A DNA stretch of 64,000 nucleotides. Source: Cryptomeria japonica. Lineage: Eukaryota; Streptophyta; Pinopsida; Cupressales; Cupressaceae. Of this stretch, positions 57,031-64,000 are shown piece after piece (within the stretch, counting starts at the first letter, position 1; each line of letters opens with the position of its first letter). The notes beneath the pieces were generated by a model. That model did no database searches, was not told the origin of the DNA, and saw nothing but the letters and a program-made list of their open reading frames with translations. A program made the position numbers and the translations under genes. The DNA is taken from NCBI RefSeq assembly GCF_030272615.1, contig NC_081408.1:617642476-617706475 (forward strand), written 5' to 3'.

Positions 57031-58483
57031 TTGATGACTATTTTTGACACACCCACCAACAGTCAGGTAGCCAATGTGAACACTCACCACCTCTCCTAAA
57101 AAGAAATAAGTTTAGAAAAAATCACTACTCCAAGGTCTCTATAGTCGGGTCATGATGGTGACGGGCAGCCCAATGGTTGATGTAGTTGTACCTGTTAAGG
57201 GGCCTGCTAGTTAAAACTAATTCTATTGGTTGTTAATAGCTTAACTTCCTTCCCTTTTTTTAATATTTTTTAAAAAGATTCTCTGGAAAATAAATGGCAA
57301 AAGGTAGATCAGGGAAACAAGAAAATAACAATGAAACCAATACAGTAACAACTTAATCAACTACTCAATTAGTTTTCTGCAATCCAAGAAACCATCAAAT
57401 ATTACCCAAGTTAGCATTCAAGAATGGACCTCCAGTAAACCTTCAAAATCATCAACTTCACAGACTTATGGAAATAAAAATCATCAACGATATAGCCTAT
57501 CATAATAATCCTCATACACCACTTACATGTGCAATATGATTCATAAAGAAATAAATGGAAGATCAAACCACATTTCAAACTCCAAATAATAGATATTACC
57601 AGACTACATGGAATAATTTCGTAGAATATGAACGCAGATCAGGCAATCTATAAGCTGCTTGTATTTATTTCAAAGAATAAATAATAACTGAAAAAAAAGT
57701 ATCATAATCCAAAAGAATAATCTAAGAAATCTTCTAAGTGGGCCATAAATCATCTATTGATGAATGTTTTTGACACACCCACCAACAGTCAGGTAGCCAA
57801 TGTGAACACTCACTGCCTCTCCTGAAAAGCAATAAGTTTAGAAAAATTCACTACTCCAAGTTCTTTATAGTCGGTCACGATGGTGATGGGTAGCCCAATG
57901 GTTGATGTAGCTATACCTATTAAGGGGCCTACTGGTTAAAACTAATCCCGTTGGTTATTAATAGCTTAACTTCCTTCCCTTTTTGTTTTATTTTAAAAAT
58001 TAAGATTCTCTAGAAAATAAACTGCAAAAGATAGATCAAGGAAACAAGAAAATAACAATGAAACCAATACAACAACAAATTAATGAACTACTTAGTTGGT
58101 TCTATGCAATCCAAGAAACCATTAAATATACCCAAGTTAGCATTCAAGAACAGACCTCTAGTAAACCTACAAAATCATCAACTTCACAAACTTATGGAAA
58201 TAAAAATCATCAACAATATAGCCTATCACAATAATCCTCATACACCACTTATGTGCGCAATATGAAATTCATAAATCAATAAACAGAAGATCAAACCACA
58301 TTGCTAACTCCAAATAATAGACATTACCAGATTACACAGAATAATTTCATAGAATATGAACGTATATCAAGCAATCTACAAGCTGCTTGTATTTATTTCA
58401 AAGAATAAAGAATAATTGAATAAAAAGTATCTTAATCCGAAAGAATAATCTAAGAATTCTTCTAAGTGGGCCACAAATCATCA
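57031..58483. repeat. 726-bp tandem duplication
   Basis: Unit 1 (57031-57756) and unit 2 (57757 to about 58483) align along their whole length, both beginning TTGATGA then TTTTTGACACACCCACC. They differ at a few percent of positions. No gene is supported in either. The following stretch (58484-58806) has no gene. Confidence 0.85.
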
Positions 58484-58806
58484 ATTTGGGACCCTTACAA
58501 ACTAATCTAAATTCTCAATTTATAGAAGTCTTTCTTCCCTACCATCTAGGAAATAACCCTAATCTAAATTAAGAACTCAAAACGAGGAGTTGCAGTTAAC
58601 TTGCAAGTTTCTGCCTTTATATTCTAGTTAACTACTACGAAATGGGGTTGCATGAACACTACGAAGACCATGCTGGGTGAGCCAAGCTTTCTTAGTCATG
58701 CATATTTTTGCCCAAAATTGGAACTTAAGTTGGAGTTGCAGCTGATAATACAAAATTGGGAGTCATGCAAAAAGCGTGCTATCTTTAGCAACTGTGTGTT
58801 CATATT

Positions 58807-61800
58807 TCACTTTTTAATGAAAGCTCTATAATTATCGATAATACATGCAACTGCTTGAATAGGAGGATCAATTACGTGTTTAATTCTAAATTTGTATTTC
58901 TTCAAAAATTCCTCTGCATGCTCCTTTCCTTTCTCCAACTCCCCTATTGTCTCTGCCACCTCTTGACATTAGGTGATCACGTATGTGTACCTGTCCATGA
59001 GGGCGACATCTAACTAAGCTGGAGGTCCTAAATGTTGGGCCTCGTATGCAACCCATTGATTCAAAACTTTCTCTTGCTCCATTATCCCAGCACTGGTTAA
59101 TCCTAACCCAAAGGCTCTGAGCATATGCTTTACAAAATTCTCGTATTTCAAAATTTCCCTGAGGAGAGGGACCCAAATCTCCACCATATCCTTTAAATAC
59201 TGTTGAAGCATTTCAATCTTCAATTCCAAAATGTATGCATAAGATTGCAAGTTTTTACATCTATCTCCTCCTAAGAGGTCCTCCTCCATTATTACCTCTT
59301 CCCTTAACTGTAAAACCTTATTCAAAATTTGGAACTGTTTATTAAAAATGTTTAGTTTTCATTCCCATTATGAAGAACAAGAAGCTAATGTTCCACCTGC
59401 TTGGACTGCCTCACAGTATACTCTCATGGTATCCTACAGAAATAATCTCATTTTAGTTGCATTTATTTGGGCCCATGATTTTGCTGCAAAGGCTACCATC
59501 TCACCTCCACTAGTGCCTTTACTTCTCCCTCTAGTGATGATGAGGTTGAAGGTAGGTTGTTCACCCTACAAGAGTCTAGAGGTTTTCTCATCTCGATCAG
59601 CAGTTGCTTATATTGCCCCAGTTGCGCTTTGAGCTCCATGTTTGAAGTATGTTCCTTCTCCATGTGCCCCCTGACAACACTTGTGGCTAATTCCAGAGTA
59701 TCCAGCTCTCCCCACTTTGTTTGTTTACCCAAATTTACCTAGGATACTTGATATTTAGGAGAAGCTCATCGCTCAACCTGAAGTGGAACTACCACATTTG
59801 CAACTACTTCACCAGAACCTGTTCTAGATAAGTGATGTACAATTTTTAGCTTCTTAACCTTTGGGGGCTCCTTCGTGATCACCTATTGCAATGTTATCTT
59901 AAGTCTTCGCCTTTCTCTTCTTCTTCTTGAAAGTAAATTCAAGCCACTGTGGTATGTCTTGATCTTTGTCACCTTGATGTGACACTATATCTACAGTTAC
60001 AATGTGAACCTCTGCCTATTCCTCTACTTCATCTCTTTCTTTCTCCTCTGTTTGTCCGAGATCGTGAGGTGAAGCAACTTGGTGGGCTAGATTAATTTGG
60101 AGAGTGTGTTGCTTGTGTAACTCTCCCAATTTTCCACTGACCTCTTCATTGAATGTCATCTCTTCCTCATCTTCCTCTATTTCACCTTGCCTGACAGCTA
60201 TGTCCTTAAGGAGGTCTTCCTGGTCTTGAGGAGTTAATACTAATCTCTCATTTAGTAGATTTTTTGCTTCAACTCATTCTTTCTCCCCTCTAAGTGTTTG
60301 ATGTTGCTCGGGCTAATCTTCTTCCTGATCTATATCCGATTCTACATTTCTAATAATCACCTCTTCAGTGCTGGACATGAATCCTTGTATCTCCAACTAC
60401 CCGATGGTTACATTAACTAAGGTTGGTACAGGGGCGCTAGTAACTGGAACTTGTGCAACACCTGTTGGAGGAGGTTGAGCAGGTATATCTTCATCTATTT
60501 CTATTCCTTCCTTGTGCTCTTGGGCACCCTCTCCTGTAGTCTTCCCTATAGTTGTCCTTGGTGGAAGGACTTTGGCTAGTGGTACTGCTCCCAATCCATC
60601 TATTACTCTGAGGTCTGTTGCCTTCTTCAACAACTCAAACTCCCTCATTTTCTCCTGGAGTTTCTTCATTAGGTCCTCAGTGCTCTCTTGAGGCATCACC
60701 TCTTTATTAGGGTCAATAGATGTATTCTTCCTAGAGCTCGATCTTGTTTTGCAACCATACTCTTTATGACCTCTTGATTGGGGTACCCCTGAGGTGGACT
60801 CCTTTTGCTTTCCCTTTGAGGCACTTGGCTTGACCCTTTGACTTAGCCATTGTTTGGTCCTATTGATGACCACTTCGTAAATATTTTCTACATTCACGTC
60901 CTCATTCGTGGACTACCTTATTGGGGAGAGGGATTTTTAATCAATTTATTGCCGTTTGTAAGTAGCATCAAGCAGATCTCCATTGTCCCTGAGGTCTTTA
61001 GGGAGATTGGTCTCAATTCAAAAATCTCTTATTTGTGGCACTAATAACTTGTTATAATTTTTCTCTCTTACTTCAAAATTGTCCTGGAGGCTGGCCTGAA
61101 AATCATCCAGTCTAGGCTTGTGTCCCTCATTAGCCTTAGGCATATCTTGTTTGAGCTTCCCGTACAGATCATAGATCTCCCTATCATAATCAAATTCTTT
61201 TAGGTTCAAATCCTAAAGCTTGAGATTTGCTAATTTTACCACCTATATCTTAGAGAATGAGAAGTATCCAATAGATATTGAAAAATCAATGCTTGTTTTG
61301 TGCTTAGATGACACGAGGGACTAGAGGCCTAGTAGTTGCCTGGTATATTCTAACAAAACTATCCTGTCATTACAATACCTAAGAAGCAATATTGGGTTTC
61401 CTGTGAATCTACTCACCTTGATGTAAGTGGAGCATGGGTTTTGAATAAACCAACATGCCCATTCTCAGATAATAGCCATAGCCTCCGGGCTAATTTGGTA
61501 TCCTGTATCTCCTGTTATTTTGAATATTATAGGAAAAATGAAGGCATCATTAATCCTTTTGAAATGAGCCTTTGCATTGACTAGGGGGAGTTGGGAATAA
61601 TATTTCCATATCTTCTTTTATCCTTCCTCGTCCCCTAACTGACCCTCCACCTATAATCCCAGGAATTTTCTAGCTCTGGCGGCCACTCAGATGACATAAG
61701 ATGTGAAGAAGAATTTCTTAGTCTGGTGGAGCTCCTTCATTTGTTTGTAGATGTTGTCGGAGAGGATATGTGGCCAATAAAAATATTTCTTTCCCACCAT

Positions 61801-61939
61801 GATAGTAGTCATGCATTGGAACATCCATGGATGGAAGTGTTTACAATCAAGCTTGCCAAAGGCCCCGCTTAACATAATAATCAAGTCCCTTTGAGGCTCC
61901 TTTAAGTTTGATCTTAGGATCTCTATTGCCTTTAGACAT
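58807..61939 (-). pseudogene. E: relative of the T1 LTR-internal ORF
   Basis: From ATG 61939 (MSKGNRDPKIKLKG) to TGA 58807, about 1,040 codons with a frame change near 61855 and many stops. Readable segments: CKHFHPWMFQCMTTIMVGKK, YIKVSRFTGNPILLL, a Pro/Val-rich middle (60480-60400), Glu-rich parts, and a helical C-terminus with NQWVAYEAQHLG. YIKVSRFTGNPILLL resembles VFRVYGFRGTPYLLP of T1, and the C-terminal WVAYEAQHLG region resembles WLDELGAHLS, so I infer distant homology. Function unknown. Whether it also sits in an LTR cannot be seen here. Confidence 0.45.
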
Positions 61940-63535
61940 TGTTAGTTAACAGATTTGTCCTTCTAAAATCACTATACAAATAAACTCAAAATGCCCAGAA
62001 TAAAGGACAAAAAGAACTAACAGTTGGATAAATTATCATTGAAGTGATAATTTTCCTTTGAATTGAGAGGTACAACTCCCTCTTAGAAGATTTACAATGA
62101 ATTAAATCACTGATACGCTTTTAACCTGAAAGAAATAAAGGAAAATAACATTCATCCATAGCCATGAAAATGAATGCCAAAGATTTACAAAACAAATATA
62201 AATCAAGACCATTAAATCAAAGTTTAATTCTCTGCACTTATGGATAATATTTGGACTAAAAACTAACAGAGAATGTTGTTGCTCCAATATGGCTTACTTT
62301 CAAGTACACAGTCTTGTAATAAATCCGTATACACAATCGATTATAGTAGAAAAGACATTAATAAACAACTGCAAAGGCTCAAAGTCTAGCTACAATCATG
62401 AGAATAATATCAACAACACAAAGATTGAAGATATCATCTGCATTCTATTCATGTTTGAAAAATCAACTCAAAGATTGATATTTTCTATACAAAAAATTGC
62501 TTAGAAAAGCTTCAACTCCTCCCTTACAAATTAAAAAAAACACTCCCTTTCCCCCACAGGCTGCTAGAAGAAAAGAAAAGAAAAAGAACCCTACCTCCTT
62601 CAATCCTTTCGCAATAAATAGCTACATGAGATCTTTATTCAGTTTTATAACTGAATCTTGAAAAACCTTTTAACTTATGCTTTTCACTTTCCCCATTACT
62701 CTTATTTATAGCATCAAATATTTATAAACATTAGAAATATAATTCTCTAAAGTTTATAAGAATATTTGGATAGGTGGCACTTGAATATTTTATCCCAAAA
62801 TGAAAATATTCTTTATGCTGGGTGGACTAAAAATGTTTGTGACAGTCAAATCTATCTCGGTGCGGGGGCCGTAACTATTATTTTCATTGTTAGATCATTC
62901 TAAATTTTTAATATGTTGGCCAAAACCTAGTTTTTTGCATTTTGACCAGAGAGATTTTAAAACTAATAGCTGAGTCGAAATATATGTGCTACTGTGCACA
63001 GGTCTATATGACTGCCATAAAATCAAACTTGTCAAAATAATGTTCTCAGTGATTTTCACATCTTCTACTCTCAAACACACTACACCATAACTTCCTTATC
63101 AAGTTGTATGTGGAGTAACATGTTCATCATTATTTTTTCCCAATGTGACAAACATTTGTTTTGTAGATTATGTGCATTCTTTCTCTTTGCATGCGCAACA
63201 TCCAGATATGCTCATGGTGCTTTCCTTAGGATTTCTAAATGATTGCAGTAAGTGCCGCCCATGTTCTGGTTATGATGACTTTCCAACCACTTCCTGAAAT
63301 AAAACTACTTAACACAGTTGATAACTAGTCGAATACGTGTTAGTTGATTAAGAGCCAAAACAAGAGCTATTGCAACCATTTTTGTTTACAACTCCAATGT
63401 TGTGTATAAACACTGATTTCTTTGAAATTAGAATTGACCTTCTATAGATTTTGATCATTATATATATAGACGAGATGAAAAATGATAATTCATATGGGAT
63501 TTAAATCCATCTAAAGTATTTGAGTTGTCTTATCA
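61940..63535. other. AT-rich stretch without a supported gene
   Basis: Short open frames on both strands show no family features. Poly-A-rich words near 62530-62590 and TATTTATAGCATC at 62703 are the only notable signals. It may be the remaining leader or LTR of the element that carries E. Confidence 0.4.
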
Positions 63536-63910
63536 TGACAACTTTTGAACTTGGCCCTGTCGAACCATCTGTACCTGGTGGAACAGTTGAACTACTTAAA
63601 CTCTATCATATGTGTTGAACTTCTTGAACTAGTTGAACTTGGTAAACCTCACTGAACCAATTGAACCTGTTGAACTTTGAACTAGCAGAACTTGAACCTT
63701 GAACGTGTGAGGTTCAAAAACACCAACTGCACCCATATGCTTCATTGATTGCTTTGCCTTTCCATTTTGGTTGCGCATTGAACCTTGAACAAAAAGGTTC
63801 AAAGTTCAAGTTCAATGACCAAAAATTACAAATCCCATTCTAGTCAAATTCGAACTTTGAACTTGAACTTGAACTTTGAACTTTTTGAAAAGGTTCAAGG
63901 TTCAAGTTCA
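63536..63910. repeat. Degenerate GAACTT/GTTGAAC repeat
   Basis: Dense irregular copies of TTGAACTT, GTTGAAC and the complement AAGTTCAA, including CTTTGAACTTGAACTTGAAC near 63855 and AAAGGTTCAAAGTTCAAG near 63790. Plus and minus orientations alternate, so hairpins are possible. Confidence 0.7.
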
Positions 63911-64000
63911 ATGACAATTGTTCTTTTGGGCTGCCATAGAAAAACCTGCATAACTTTTTACTGAGGGCTTTGTTTCTTATAAAATTTTAACTGTAGAGAA

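Noticed and set aside
1-64000. tRNA, rRNA or intact host protein-coding genes
   Set aside because: I looked for tRNA-like cloverleaf ends, rRNA signatures and exon-like conserved domains outside the elements and found none that I can support by eye.

Overview
This window looks like intergenic heterochromatin from a large plant genome, most likely a gymnosperm. That is an inference from the content: wall-to-wall Ty3/Gypsy (Tat-like) and Ty1/Copia LTR retrotransposons, very long LTRs, many nested insertions, and no intact host gene, tRNA or rRNA gene that I can recognise. Every element shows stop codons or frameshifts. Labels such as T1, A and B are mine.

Layout, left to right. T1 (1-16002, minus) is a Tat-like Ty3/Gypsy element running off the left edge. 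It has gag, protease, an RNase H upstream of RT, RT, a second RNase H and integrase. Its LTRs are about 6.2 kb and contain a ~1,150-codon ORF. P (16003 to ~18760, plus) is the 3' end of another LTR element, interrupted by T1. H1 is a second Tat-like minus-strand element, visible as two separated pieces (~18760-19808 and 46642-48308). A (19809-46641, plus, target-site duplication CAGAT) sits inside the H1 protease gene. A has gag and a protease-like segment, tandemly duplicated, but no RT or integrase that I can find. Inside A lie B (26835-39473, minus, TSD GTTTT), an LTR-like block with a pentatricopeptide-repeat (PPR) relic (~40400-43000), and a solo Copia LTR (45147-46294, TSD ACTTT).

B is a 12.6-kb element without RT or integrase. 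It carries a ~910-codon Pro/Gln-rich sense ORF and an antisense plant-mobile-domain gene whose frame is broken only by TAG codons. To the right, C (48309-56416, minus) is a Copia element whose LTR holds a solo LTR (49340-50755, TSD AGACC) and whose RNase H is split by a 2.16-kb mini-LTR element (51843-54003, TSD ACATA). Beyond C come a truncated LTR (D), a 726-bp tandem duplication, and a diverged relative of the T1 LTR-internal ORF (E, 58807-61939). The last 2 kb are AT-rich with a degenerate GAACTT-type repeat.

If A and B move at all, they must borrow RT and integrase from an autonomous element. T1-like elements are one possible source, though T1 itself is broken. The five complete TSDs and the rejoined reading frames of the interrupted hosts give a readable insertion history. 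The most unusual items are the LTR-encoded ORF family (T1, E), the antisense mobile-domain gene in B, and the short iterated motifs at both ends of B.
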